Assembly (NCBI GenBank): GCA_000169995.1
Contig: AAZW01000008.1
Span: 78,983-142,982, forward strand
Direction: 5' to 3'
DNA from: Vibrionales bacterium SWAT-3
Lineage (GTDB): Bacteria; Pseudomonadota; Gammaproteobacteria; Enterobacterales; Vibrionaceae
DNA: 64,000 bases
Under the pieces are notes generated by a model. It was not told where the DNA came from. It made no database searches and was given only the letters and a program-made list of their open reading frames with translations. Made by a program: the position numbers and the translations under genes. Shown in pieces: positions 46,683 to 55,489 of the stretch. Positions within the stretch are counted from its first letter, which is position 1, and each line of letters opens with the position of its first letter.

Positions 46683-47864
46683 ATGAGTGCATCGAAGGCG
46701 AGCTGGAAAACGCCGCAAAACTTTTTATTATTGATTTCGATTGTTGTACCTATCGCGTTTTCGAGCTGGATGGCTCTGTTGAACAATTTCGTGATAGAGA
46801 AAGCGAACTTTGACGGTGCCGATATCGGCTTGCTGCAAAGCGTTCGTGAAATTCCAGGCTTTTTAGCTTTTACTGTGGTGTTTGTGCTGGCTTTCATCCG
46901 CGAGCAGCGCTTCATGTTGGTATCGCTGGCTATGCTCACTATCGGGACGGCGATTACTGGCTTGTTCCCTTCACTTACTGGCCTTTTGTTTACCACCATT
47001 TTGATGTCGACGGGCTTTCATTATTTTGAAACCCTCAAGCAATCTTTATCCCTACAATGGCTGAGTAAAGAAGAAGCACCAGAGATGCTAGGTAAAATGA
47101 TCTCGGTTGGTGCGTTAGCATCTCTGCTTACATACGGCTCTATCTGGGTGATGTTGGAGCAGTTAAAGCTCGATTTCGTTTGGGTATATGGCATTACTGG
47201 CGGCCTCGGTTTTGTTCTGGTACTGGTGATGACTTTTGGCTTCCCTGAATTTCAAACGAAGACCCAGCAAAATAAGAAGTTGGTGCTGAGAAAGCGTTAC
47301 TGGCTTTACTACGCGTTGACCTTCATGAGTGGTGCCAGAAGACAGATATTCACGGTATTTGCAGGCTTTTTGATGGTGGAGAAGTTCGGTTATTCGGCGG
47401 CAGACGTGACTCTACTGTTCTTGATTAACTATCTGTTTAACTTCTTGTTTGCTAAGCGTATCGGTAAGTTCATTGGTGTGGTTGGTGAGCGTAAAGCGCT
47501 TATTTTCGAGTACGTGGGTTTGATCGGTGTGTTTGTTGGTTATGGCTTGGTGCAAAGTGCAGAATGGGCGGCAGCGTTGTACGTGGTCGATCATCTATTC
47601 TTTGCTCTCGCTCTAGCAATCAAAACCTACTTCCAGAAGATTGCCGATCCGGCTGATATGGCTTCCACAGCGGGTGTGTCTTTCACTATCAACCATATTG
47701 CGGCGGTTGTCATTCCCGTTGTATTCGGTGTGATTTGGCTCTCTTCGCCTGCGACTGTGTTCTACATTGGTGCAGCAATGGCGGCGGTTTCTTTGGCGCT
47801 GTCTTTGAATATTCCTAAGAAGCCAGAAGAGGGCAACGAAGTACGAATGTTTAGCTGGCGCTAA
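46683..47864 (+). CDS. MFS transporter of unknown substrate
   Basis: A 393-aa membrane protein with about 11-12 helices. Hydrophobic segments begin at FLLLISIVVPIAFSSWMALL. A conserved motif lies at FDGADIGLLQSVREIPGFLA, and FTINHIAAVVIPVVFGVIW lies near the C-terminus. It resembles MFS proteins annotated only as transporters. The ATG at 46683 is chosen over an upstream TTG. Just downstream, 21 bp after its stop, sits the IS3-family element. Confidence 0.85.
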   Translation: MSASKASWKTPQNFLLLISIVVPIAFSSWMALLNNFVIEKANFDGADIGLLQSVREIPGFLAFTVVFVLAFIREQRFMLVSLAMLTIGTAITGLFPSLTGLLFTTILMSTGFHYFETLKQSLSLQWLSKEEAPEMLGKMISVGALASLLTYGSIWVMLEQLKLDFVWVYGITGGLGFVLVLVMTFGFPEFQTKTQQNKKLVLRKRYWLYYALTFMSGARRQIFTVFAGFLMVEKFGYSAADVTLLFLINYLFNFLFAKRIGKFIGVVGERKALIFEYVGLIGVFVGYGLVQSAEWAAALYVVDHLFFALALAIKTYFQKIADPADMASTAGVSFTINHIAAVVIPVVFGVIWLSSPATVFYIGAAMAAVSLALSLNIPKKPEEGNEVRMFSWR

Positions 47865-47918
47865 TGACACGGTCACCTAACGCGATGTCTCGTCCTAAAA
47901 TACGTTGACAGTTTTTTA

Positions 47919-48803
47919 CTAAGCCAACAGCGCCAGCTGTTGGCTTTTTTCATGCACCTCATTTGGAGTTTTCATCATGAGACTGAGGTGTGGCCTCATA
48001 TTGTTATAGATATTGATAGACTCTTTTACTAGTCGTTTAAGCTCCTCAAGATTCTTGCACCTATTAAGTAAGAACTCTTGTTTCAGGATCCCATTTATTC
48101 TTTCTGCTAAAGCATTTTGGTAGCAGTCATAACCATCTGTCATCGAAGGCATAATGCCGCTAGTTTTCAATTTATCTTGATATACACCTGCGCAATACTG
48201 CAAACCACGATCCGAATGATGAATACAAGAACGATGATATCGACGCCCTTTGATAGCCATATCTAGCGCTTTCACGACATCCGTCGCTTTCATTTCATTA
48301 CTCAGTTCATAGCCCATTATTTTTCGGCTAAACGCATCCGTAACCAATGATAGGTAGTGAACTCCTTCATCAGATTGAACATAGGTTATGTCGCTCACCA
48401 ACACACTCTCTGGACCACATGGCTTATAGTCCTTTAAGAAGTTCGGGTGTTTCTTCATCCAATGCCGACTATTGGTCGTTTTTGTAAAACTACGCTTAGG
48501 TCTTACCAACAATCGCTCAGCGCGTAAGTAGTTGAAAAGCGCATCTCGGCCTAACTTGATACCTTGTTCTTGTAGTCTGGGTTTAATTAAAAAATAGAGC
48601 TTCCTCGTACCAACCCGAGGCATATAACGCCTAATATCCAACACCATTTTTTTAATCGGTTTAAGCTCTAACCGACGATGATGAGCTCGCTTTTCTCGTT
48701 GATAAACACTCTGCCTTGTTATGCCGCAAAGCCTACATACTCGAACTAAACTTATTCCTTCCTGTTTTTGAAGGCTTCTTGCTCCTTGGCTAGATACTTT
48801 TTT
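47919..48803 (-). CDS. IS3-family transposase OrfB (expressed by -1 frameshift as OrfAB)
   Basis: This is the rve-type integrase core of an IS3-family transposase. The DDE residues appear in VLVSDITYVQ, SCIHHSDRGLQY and NALAERINGILKQEF. The Met at 48647 lies about 50 codons inside the frame. Upstream the frame stays open and encodes the usual HTH_21-type start (LVRVCRLCGITRQSVYQREKR), and it has no ATG of its own. It joins orfA at the heptamer 48797-48803, so the active protein is most likely the OrfAB fusion. It ends in a hairpin (stem AGCCAACAG/CTGTTGGCT) with a T-run on the + strand, which can block transcription entering from the MFS side. Confidence 0.9.
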   Translation of the reverse strand, partial: KKVSSQGARSLQKQEGISLVRVCRLCGITRQSVYQREKRAHHRRLELKPIKKMVLDIRRYMPRVGTRKLYFLIKPRLQEQGIKLGRDALFNYLRAERLLVRPKRSFTKTTNSRHWMKKHPNFLKDYKPCGPESVLVSDITYVQSDEGVHYLSLVTDAFSRKIMGYELSNEMKATDVVKALDMAIKGRRYHRSCIHHSDRGLQYCAGVYQDKLKTSGIMPSMTDGYDCYQNALAERINGILKQEFLLNRCKNLEELKRLVKESINIYNNMRPHLSLMMKTPNEVHEKSQQLALLA

Positions 48804-49156
48804 CTCAGACTGGTTCCGTGCTCAGCATCAAGAATATCAACCACTCTATTTAAGAAGAGGTTCTTGATTTTTTCATCTTCCAACTCTTTCTCAAGACGTT
48901 TTATTTTCTGTGCAGGCGACTCTTTAGGCTTCGGTGATTGGCTCATGACATTCATCCTTGGATTTTGCGCCCAATTCATCTTACCGTGCTTTCGAAGCCA
49001 GGTTAAAACGGTTGAACGGCCTTGGATACCATAAATGGTTTGGGCTTGTTTATAGGTCATATCGCCTCTTTCTACAGCGGCGACGACCTGTAATTTAAAG
49101 CCTAGTGTGTAATCACGCTGAGTGCGCTTAACGTAGGTATTATTTGAAGTAGTCAT
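48752..49156 (-). CDS. IS3-family transposase OrfA
   Basis: A 134-aa protein with an N-terminal helix-turn-helix (DYTLGFKLQVVAAVERGDM, then YGIQGRSTVLTWLRKHGK) and a C-terminal leucine-zipper-like coil (AQKIKRLEKELEDEKIKNLF). This is the normal make-up of IS3 OrfA, which binds the ends and forms oligomers. The frameshift site lies about 17 codons before its stop. Confidence 0.92.
   Translation of the reverse strand: MTTSNNTYVKRTQRDYTLGFKLQVVAAVERGDMTYKQAQTIYGIQGRSTVLTWLRKHGKMNWAQNPRMNVMSQSPKPKESPAQKIKRLEKELEDEKIKNLFLNRVVDILDAEHGTSLRKKYLAKEQEAFKNRKE
48797..48803 (-). promoter_or_regulatory. Programmed -1 ribosomal frameshift heptamer A AAA AAG
   Basis: On the minus strand the orfA codons AGA AAA AAG TAT contain A AAA AAG in the correct phase for -1 slippage. 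After slippage the frame is open through to the OrfB stop; the last stop in that frame lies just upstream of the heptamer. This is the classic arrangement of IS3-family elements. Confidence 0.88.
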
Positions 49157-49206
49157 AATTCGTCCTCAATGTGTAAACACATTTCAGGACGAGACACGAG
49201 ATAAAT

Positions 49207-49355
49207 AAAAAGCTCCAATAGCGATATTGGAGTTTTTTTAGTTTCTGCTGCTCGTTCGTCTAAACGATTTGTTGCTTTAAAGAGTCAGCAAAGCGCTTCT
49301 TATAACTGCGTAACACACTTTAGCTGAAGATTGTCGTTAGAGTTTCCGCGAACAG
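49207..49355. repeat. Duplicated 3' end of the MATE gene plus terminator, copy 1
   Basis: This 149-bp stretch matches 52908-53056 in direct orientation at roughly 90-95% by eye. It carries the terminator hairpin and the last codons of the resident MATE gene. Together the two copies bracket an AT-rich acquired segment. Confidence 0.9.
49260..49355 (-). pseudogene. Remnant of the MATE gene 3' end
   Basis: The minus strand encodes FAETLTTIFS, a stop, then SVLRSYKKRFADSLKQQIV and the MATE stop. This matches the C-terminus of the intact MATE gene at 52961-54307. An in-frame TAA at 49322-49324 interrupts it. The upstream part of the gene is absent. Confidence 0.85.
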
Positions 49356-49448
49356 CCCCTTCGATCCACCTGAAGCCTCAGTTAGCAAATTAAAATTTGA
49401 GGCTTGAATAGAGCGTAACTTGTTTCGATTGATACTGCCTTTTGCCAT
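49322..49448 (-). other. 44-codon chimeric reading frame across the duplication edge
   Basis: A frame starting MAKGSINRNKLRSIQA reads across the edge of the duplication into the MATE remnant (LFAETLTTIFS) and stops at the TAA at 49322. It contains a palindromic AGCCTCA...TGAGGCT. AGAAGGGAG lies just upstream of the ATG but is too close for a good ribosome binding site. It is probably debris of the joining event; I do not recognise the first 30 residues. Confidence 0.3.
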
Positions 49449-50083
49449 TCTCCCTTCTTATTAATGCACTTGATTGCTAACTTAATCACCACACTGTAAT
49501 TCGAAAAATTAAAAACTATAGGATTTAAATAAAAATCATTTGTTTTTGACTAAATTATCAATTTGAAAGCTTGCCTAAATATCAAACAAAATATCCTATG
49601 AAATATAAGGGTTATCTAAGTGCCTGTTTTTTTATTGTTGTTTTTTTAGACAGGTGGTTTTTATATTACCGGTCATTAAGTGTATTGATTATGTGGTTAT
49701 TTGAAAAAAATAAGATAATTAAAATTAAGTAAAAATTAATATTTAAATTAAATATGCCAAGATCATATATATTAATAATATTTCTTGATTTAGGTGGGGG
49801 GGGTGTTGGTGAAACGTTACATAACCGTCTTCACTTAAAAGTAAGTTTTCAATAAAAAACTTCTTTATGTTGATGTTTTTTAAATTATCTTCACAATAAT
49901 TAACATTATTCGTTGAAGGGAGAGCGGTATTTTGTGTTTTTGATTTTTTTGTTATGGAAATGTCATGTTGGCAGTCTATTTTTGAAAAGTTACATTTCAA
50001 TTTGTGGGGTTAAATAAAAAATAAAAATAAGTACATTACTCGAAAACAAATTAACCGGTGAAAAATAAGTTTAATAATATTTT
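49449..50083. other. AT-rich stretch without a convincing gene
   Basis: About 635 bp with base composition far more AT-rich than the neighbours. A minus-strand frame at 49743-50000 is open for 85 codons but has only a TTG start and no ribosome binding site. The arms GCCTGT/ACAGGT near 49621-49652 flank T-rich sequence. It may hold the promoter of the dioxygenase gene that follows. Confidence 0.5.
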
Positions 50084-51022
50084 ATGAAAGAAAAGTTTTT
50101 TAATTCGGCCTGTGGTAGATACCAAAGTGAAGACGGCGAATCATACTTCGCAAAAAAAAATCTTAATAAAATAACTAAAGATTTACCACTTAAGGTTTTA
50201 AGTAAAGAAGACTGGAAACATTGGCAATAATTTGGGTTTGTGATTATAAAGAGTGCAATCTCTAAGGACCTTTCAGAGAAGATACTTGATATGACCTGGG
50301 ATTTTCAAAATATGGATAGGGAGAAACCAGAAACATGGTATCCAGAAAAAGTGTACCGGAGCGATCTCGATAAAGACCTTTATGTATATGGTTTTGTTGA
50401 AGTGTATCACCATCAGTTGTTATGGGATTCACGCCAAGACAGTAAAGTATACAATGCATTTGTTGATATATGGGATTGCGAAGAGCTATGGGTTACTTTG
50501 GATAGAGTGAATCTTAATCCACCTAATATATTGAACAGATCAAGAGATTTAATAAAACGGACAGATGAAGGTTTTGATATTTCGTTACATTGGGATGTGG
50601 ACACGAGTTTAGAAAATCTACCACAAAGAGTTCAGGGTATTATTGCTTTGAATGACTCGGACCCGGAAACCGGAGGGTTTCAATGTTGCCCGAGTTTGTT
50701 TAGACATTTTGACGATTGGAAAGTGAAGCAGCCTAAAGATCGTGACCCTATTAGACCTAAGGTAAATAAAGAGGAGCATCCAATTGTTATTCCTCGATTA
50801 GAAGCTGGTGATATGTTGATTTTTAATGGCCTATTGGCACATGGAGTTAAAGAAAATATGTCAGAAAGAGGAGTTAGAGCTGTTCAGTATTTGTCTATGT
50901 CTCCTGCGCTCGAAGATAACAGTAATTTGAGAGAATCCAGGATCAAGTCTTGGGAAAAACTTTCAACTCCAGACTGGAACCCAACTCTATTGGGTGATAA
51001 GGGCGCGAATATACTTTGTTAA
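50084..51022 (+). pseudogene. PhyH-type Fe(II)/2-oxoglutarate dioxygenase with internal stop and IS-truncated 3' end
   Basis: The frame starting MKEKFFNSACGRYQ runs to KEDWKHWQ, meets TAA at 50228-50230, and continues in the same frame as FGFVIIKSAISKDL. HWQ-x-FGFVII fits the phytanoyl-CoA-dioxygenase N-terminus, so one codon (for example GAA) has become TAA. The iron site is visible as HWDVD with the later GLLAHGVKENMSERGVRAVQ (distal His and Arg). The last seven codons come from the IS, which begins at 50999, so the native C-terminus is lost. A restart at GTG 50240 could still make most of the domain. Composition is AT-rich, unlike neighbouring core genes. Confidence 0.82.
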
Positions 51023-52232
51023 TCTGATGTAAAAAGAACTTTTTCCCTGTAATCTTTATTCCATGCGGCTTGGTTCATCTTTCTTGGTACAGACAAGTTA
51101 CCCTCTGATTTTCTAAATAGGTTCTGCACAAAGCGACGACAACAAGCCATATTCAACGCTGAATCCCCAGCGTAAATTCGCTGCTCGTCTTCTTTGAAAA
51201 TTACGTCCAACGCCCAGTGCTGCTGATTCTCAATATGCCAATGCTTTCTTGTTGCCTTTGAGGCTAACTCTAAAGATAAATGGTCTGTGCAAATATAGTA
51301 CGAGGTTTCATAACTTCCTTTCCCTTTGACACTCCTATCTCTTACCACTGCAACAATGCTTTTTACGAGACACCACTTCTGTCTGAGTGCTTCGCTGAAG
51401 GCTGCAGGAAGCACGTAAACCTCACGAACCTCTTTTCTACCATGCCCTTTCTCTTCCGTGATGTATGATTCCTGTTTATCTTCAGGCAAAGCCCAATAGT
51501 CTTGGAATTGCACATCAATTTCTGCTAATAAACTTGGTTGATTCAGTTTAACTTGTACTAGGATATCTCCACCTTTATCAACTACTTTATTCAGTGTTTC
51601 AACCTGACAATGCAGGGCATCAGCAGTTAATAAACATCCTTTGATATCTAAAGCGTCTAGCATGTTTCTTATTGCTAGCAGCTCCATACCTTTGCCGTCA
51701 CAAGGTTGGTGTGTGAGAGTCAAACCCTCGTCTACATCAAATGCCGAAACCATATAGAGGGGGTGCTGTTGTTTGCTTGCTTTTGCCCCTTTTAGAACCT
51801 TCCCATCAACACTGATTATAGGCTGAGCATGCTTCTCTCTGTGCAAATTGACCCAGCCCACCATAGCTTCCAATAGCGTCTCTGGCACAACGGATCTCAT
51901 GATCGCAGCTATATTATGTCGAGTGGGAAGACCATTTTCGTAGGGGAAATACTCACGTAACCACTCGATATTTCCTTCACCGAAATCCTTAATCTCTGTC
52001 CATTTATTTTGACCACAAATCATGGCTGTTATGACCACGAAAGCGACTTCCATAACAGGATAAACTTGATTGATGTGCGAACGGGTATCTTTCACTTTTT
52101 TAAGTTGCTCAATGATAATCATGTGCGAATTTCTCATGTTTTTTTACTTCATGATCAGATCGTGATTATCTAAAAAAGTTCCCTGTAAAATAAATCCATT
52201 ATTTTCAATGGTTAAAGTTCGATCCCGCCCTT
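50999..52232 (-). mobile_element. ISAs1-family insertion sequence, copy 2 (inverted)
   Basis: This is a 1234-bp inverted copy of the element at 9844-11077, with the same imperfect ends (AAGGGCGCGAATATAC at the left, complement of AAGGGCGGGATCGAAC at the right). The flanks (GGGTGAT left, GGGCTGT right) show no target duplication. It truncates the dioxygenase gene on one side and a MATE gene on the other. Confidence 0.92.
51019..52137 (-). CDS. ISAs1-family DDE transposase, copy 2
   Basis: The 372-aa transposase is identical to copy 1 except for Asp in place of Tyr in FQ(Y/D)YWALPED (codon GAC against TAC). All catalytic residues are present and the frame is intact. The near identity implies recent spread or gene conversion. 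Confidence 0.95.
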   Translation of the reverse strand: MRNSHMIIIEQLKKVKDTRSHINQVYPVMEVAFVVITAMICGQNKWTEIKDFGEGNIEWLREYFPYENGLPTRHNIAAIMRSVVPETLLEAMVGWVNLHREKHAQPIISVDGKVLKGAKASKQQHPLYMVSAFDVDEGLTLTHQPCDGKGMELLAIRNMLDALDIKGCLLTADALHCQVETLNKVVDKGGDILVQVKLNQPSLLAEIDVQFQDYWALPEDKQESYITEEKGHGRKEVREVYVLPAAFSEALRQKWCLVKSIVAVVRDRSVKGKGSYETSYYICTDHLSLELASKATRKHWHIENQQHWALDVIFKEDEQRIYAGDSALNMACCRRFVQNLFRKSEGNLSVPRKMNQAAWNKDYREKVLFTSD

Positions 52233-52819
52233 GGGCTGTAGGTGCTTCCGCTTTCTATATTTTAATAGGAAGTCGAGGTCAAGATGTTCTCTATATTATG
52301 TCAATAATTAGTCCAATTGAAGCTGTCGTTCTCTCTTTTACTATTGGGCTTTCTGTATCAACCGGTATAGAAATAGGGAAAAATATACCTAATAGAAGTA
52401 ATGATTATATATTTGAAGATGCTAAAATATCAATTTTAAGCTCATTTTTAATGTCATTTTTAATCTCAATTCTACTTTTAATGTTTAAAGGTTTAATTTT
52501 TAAATTATTTAATTTCAATAAACTAATTATCGATGCTGATATGTTCTTTTATATTATGATCTTTAGTATATTCATTAAAAGCTTATCAATACAGCTGATG
52601 AATGGTGTTATACGATCTGGCGGTGATGGTCTTTTTTGTTTGAGGTGTGATTTTATTTTTCAATGGCTATTTACTTTGCCTCTTGTTTTGTACCTAAATT
52701 CAATCTCAATGTCAGTAATTTATATTTATTCTATTGTTATGATTGAAGAAATTTTAAAACTTACCCTTTCTATCTTTCGCTTTAATTCTGGGAAATGGCT
52801 CCACAACTTAGCCGCTTAG
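52233..52819 (+). pseudogene. C-terminal part of a MATE-type exporter, 5' end lost to the IS
   Basis: About 195 residues of a membrane protein remain, entering directly from the IS edge. The segments LSFTIGLSVSTGIEIGKN and MNGVIRSGGDG, and the end SGKWLHNLAA, are typical of the C-terminal half of MATE-family exporters. About half of the usual 450 residues is missing and there is no native start. It is AT-rich and is not similar to the resident MATE gene at 52961-54307 beyond the family level. Confidence 0.8.
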
Positions 52820-52907
52820 GTCTGTGCTGTGTTATTTTTATACTTGGTAAATTTTTAATTTTAAAATTGAAATTTTAGTTTGGTATTTTATATCACAGGC
52901 ATTAAGC

Positions 52908-52940
52908 AAAAAGCTCCAATAGCGATATTGGAGCTTTTTT
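52908..52940 (-). terminator. Terminator of the MATE gene
   Basis: A perfect stem AAAAAGCTCCAATA / TATTGGAGCTTTTT around a GCGA loop, with A-run and T-run on the two sides. It ends minus-strand transcription from the MATE gene. Confidence 0.88.
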
Positions 52941-53056
52941 AGTTTCTGCTGTTCGCTCGTCTAAACGATTTGTTGCTTTAAAGAGTCAGCAAAGCGCTTC
53001 TTATAACTGCGTAACATGCTAAAGCTGATGATTGCCGTTAGAGTTTCCGCGAATAG
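52908..53056. repeat. Duplicated 3' end of the MATE gene plus terminator, copy 2 (native)
   Basis: This is the native position of the 149-bp sequence that is repeated at 49207-49355. It includes the MATE stop codon and terminator. The differences between copies cluster in the MATE codons (for example AACATGCTAAAGC against AACACACTTTAGC). Confidence 0.9.
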
Positions 53057-54307
53057 AATACTTGCCCAAATCCCTTGTTCTGGGAACAGCTTTGGCAGAA
53101 TGATGATACCCAAAGCTACGAACACAAAACCGCGTGCAAGAGATATTAGTGTTGCCTGTTTCGGTTTCGCTGTCGCTTGAAACAGGTTGGCAATCACTAA
53201 GTTGATTCCCATTAGCGGCACACCAAAGAAAAAGAAAGTGAGTGCGGTCGCGGATAGCCCAATCAAATCACTTGAAGATCCCAGATAAAGCGCTGCGATT
53301 TTAGGTGCGAACAGATACACAATCCCCATAAATACTAGGCCACTGCCGACCGCACTTTTTAATCCTAAGCGGAAGATTTCTTCGATGCGATTTGGCTGGT
53401 TAGCACCATGATTGAAGCTAATTATAGGCTGACAAGCTTGAGCAATACCGACCATCACAAATAGAGCAAAGACCCCGATGTTGGCTGTTAAACCATAAGC
53501 GATTATGTGGTTCTCACCAAACTGATCCAACAGTACATAGTTGAACAGCAAGATCGTCATCGCGGCTGTGACTTCAATGAAGAAAGTTGGAGTGCCAATC
53601 TTCAGGATACTTGGCAGTTTATCAAAACCAATGCCTTTTAAACTCAGCGTTAAGGTGCCTTGTTTGCGTACAAAGTGACTCAATAAAATACACGCGATGA
53701 CACCCTGTGCGATGGCTGTGCCGTAGGCGGCCCCTTTCATGCCCCAGCCCCATTTTAGGACAAAGAAGTAATCTAATACGAGGTTGACCACAGCACCAAT
53801 CGACATGGCGTAAGTCGCCAGTTTTGGGTTGGTATCGTTGCGCACAAAACACGACATAACCCAAGCTAACGAGTAGAGCACGAAGAACTGCAGCATTACC
53901 GATAGGTAGTCGTGAGTGAGCTCAGCCATGTATCCAGAAGCCCCCATCAGCGCAATAATCTCATCGAGCCAATACAGGGCAATGCTGACGGTCACCGTGC
54001 TAAATAGAGCGGTGATCAACATCGATTGATTAAACAGAGTTTGCCCAGAGGTTACGTTGCCTTTGCCCACTTCAATAGACATCAGCGCCGCACCACCAAT
54101 ACCAACCATCATGGCAATTGCAGTGAATATTGAGAAAGCAGGGATGGTGAGAGCGATAGCGCCCAAGCCATCGGGACCGACACCATGCCCAACGAACCAA
54201 GCGTCTCCCATGATGAAAAGGGACTTGATCACCATGCCGGTTAGCGCTGGCCATAGGTATTGATAAAAAGACTTAGATATTGGATCGGTTTTTAGGTTGA
54301 TGGCCAT
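52961..54307 (-). CDS. MATE-family multidrug/metabolite exporter
   Basis: A 448-aa inner-membrane protein with 12 helices. The opening DPISKSFYQYLWPALTGMVIKSLF and the GDAWFVGHGVGPDGLGAIAL segment are typical MATE features, as is GIAQACQPIISFNHGANQ in the second half. It likely exports drugs or metabolites in exchange for Na+ or H+. The ATG at 54307 is chosen because GGGAG lies 9 bases upstream; an upstream in-frame codon lacks a site. An AraC-family gene lies upstream on the same strand and may control it. Its 3' end is duplicated at 49207-49355. Confidence 0.92.
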   Translation of the reverse strand: MAINLKTDPISKSFYQYLWPALTGMVIKSLFIMGDAWFVGHGVGPDGLGAIALTIPAFSIFTAIAMMVGIGGAALMSIEVGKGNVTSGQTLFNQSMLITALFSTVTVSIALYWLDEIIALMGASGYMAELTHDYLSVMLQFFVLYSLAWVMSCFVRNDTNPKLATYAMSIGAVVNLVLDYFFVLKWGWGMKGAAYGTAIAQGVIACILLSHFVRKQGTLTLSLKGIGFDKLPSILKIGTPTFFIEVTAAMTILLFNYVLLDQFGENHIIAYGLTANIGVFALFVMVGIAQACQPIISFNHGANQPNRIEEIFRLGLKSAVGSGLVFMGIVYLFAPKIAALYLGSSSDLIGLSATALTFFFFGVPLMGINLVIANLFQATAKPKQATLISLARGFVFVALGIIILPKLFPEQGIWASILFAETLTAIISFSMLRSYKKRFADSLKQQIV

Positions 54308-54407
54308 TCGAACAAGCTCCCAACAATTTGGATGTACCAAAACGGGTGAAATAAAGAGGGAGCATTATCGGAACTTAGTGGAGGCTAAAAAAGGGACTAT
54401 CTGCGTA

Positions 54408-55250
54408 TTATATTGCACTATCTGCACATCGAGCTCGAAACTGTGCTGGTGACTCTTTCATCTGTCCGCGATAAAAACGGCTGAAATAGGCCGGGTCTTC
54501 GAAGCCGAGTTCAAAAGCGATGGTCTTGATGGTCTTGGCTGAGAAGATCAGTTCTCGATTCGCTTCTAAAATGATCCGATCGTGGATCAATTGAGTGACG
54601 GTTTTACCTTTTTCAGCTTTGACGATCTCGTTAATGCGTTTGTTGGTTATCGACAGAGCTTGCGCATAAAAATCACAATGTTTATGGGTGGCGTAGTGCT
54701 GCTCAATTAAATCAACCACCTTGTTCACTCGGCTATCGCGTACTTCACCTTTCAATGAGGATTGGCTAGCAAAGCGCAGGATGTAGCGCAAAAAGCTATT
54801 CATGAGTGATTCTACTAAGTCCCAGTCGCTTTCTTCTCGTGCACATTCTTCTTTCAGCATGTCGAAAATAGGCAACAGGTAGCGGTTGCCTTCTTCACTG
54901 CAATCCAAATAGGGAGGGCGGCTTTGGTGCATGGCAAAAACAGTATCGACCAGCTGAGTGTTGCGGTGATTGGTTTTAACAAAGCCAGGAGTAAATACCA
55001 GTAAACGAGCACTTTCTCCGACTAGCTCCGAGCGATGTACTTGGCCCGGTGCAATGGTGAAAATACGGCCGATCTTATTGTCGTAGTCAACGAAATCAAT
55101 GCTCTGACTGCCATGATTATCCACGCACCATACTAACTCCCAGTATTCATGTCTGTGCGGTTCTAAGAACGCATCGTCGTTATTCGTCAGTTCCTCAACC
55201 CTACAAGGTTGACCTTTGACAAGACGCATGTGTTTGATGGGATTACTCAT
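54408..55250 (-). CDS. AraC-family transcriptional regulator
   Basis: A 280-aa regulator. The N-terminal cupin-like sensor domain has HRHEYWELVWCVDNHG (about residues 32-47). The C-terminal double helix-turn-helix (about 185-275) has the family signature IKTIAFELGFEDPAYFSRFYR followed by ESPAQFR. It lies 100 bp upstream of the MATE gene on the same strand, so it may activate that exporter. The inducer is unknown. Confidence 0.92.
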   Translation of the reverse strand: MSNPIKHMRLVKGQPCRVEELTNNDDAFLEPHRHEYWELVWCVDNHGSQSIDFVDYDNKIGRIFTIAPGQVHRSELVGESARLLVFTPGFVKTNHRNTQLVDTVFAMHQSRPPYLDCSEEGNRYLLPIFDMLKEECAREESDWDLVESLMNSFLRYILRFASQSSLKGEVRDSRVNKVVDLIEQHYATHKHCDFYAQALSITNKRINEIVKAEKGKTVTQLIHDRIILEANRELIFSAKTIKTIAFELGFEDPAYFSRFYRGQMKESPAQFRARCADSAI

Positions 55251-55425
55251 GACATTCCTTTGTGGAGAGATAACTAAGGGTATTAACCAGAGCTGGCAAT
55301 AATGGCTGAGTCTAATGTAGTTGATTGCGATGTTTAAGTCATTCGCTTGGTAAGCAGTTCAATATGAGAAGGGGTTGGCTGTAAAGGGGCAGTAAATTGT
55401 GAAGGCGTGTTGGGGCTAAACAAAA

Positions 55426-55454
55426 CCCCAGGAGCATATGGTGAGCTTCTGGGG
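55426..55454 (-). terminator. Terminator of the EamA transporter gene
   Basis: The arms CCCCAGGAGC and GCTTCTGGGG pair with one wobble or mismatch. On the minus strand the stem is followed by TTTTGTTT. It lies 36 bp past the stop of the EamA gene. Confidence 0.7.
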
Positions 55455-55489
55455 CAGTTTGAATGCGGTTTATCTTAGTATTTAGCTGC

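Larger units (their letters stand above)
47886..49196 (-). mobile_element. Intact IS3-family insertion sequence with 3-bp target duplication
   Basis: The 1311-bp element is bounded by inverted repeats TGTCTCGTCCTAAAAT (left) and the complement of ATTTCAGGACGAGACA (right), 15 of 16 matching. CGA flanks both ends directly (47883-47885 and 49197-49199), a 3-bp target duplication typical of IS3. It carries orfA and orfB in the -1 frame arrangement. It lies in the gap between the MFS gene and the duplicated terminator region. Confidence 0.93.

Noticed and set aside
49743..50000. 85-codon minus-strand frame in the AT-rich segment, considered as a small gene or peptide precursor
   Set aside because: It has only a TTG start, no ribosome binding site and no recognisable motif. 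A frame of this length is unusual for such AT-rich DNA, but it is not enough to call a gene.
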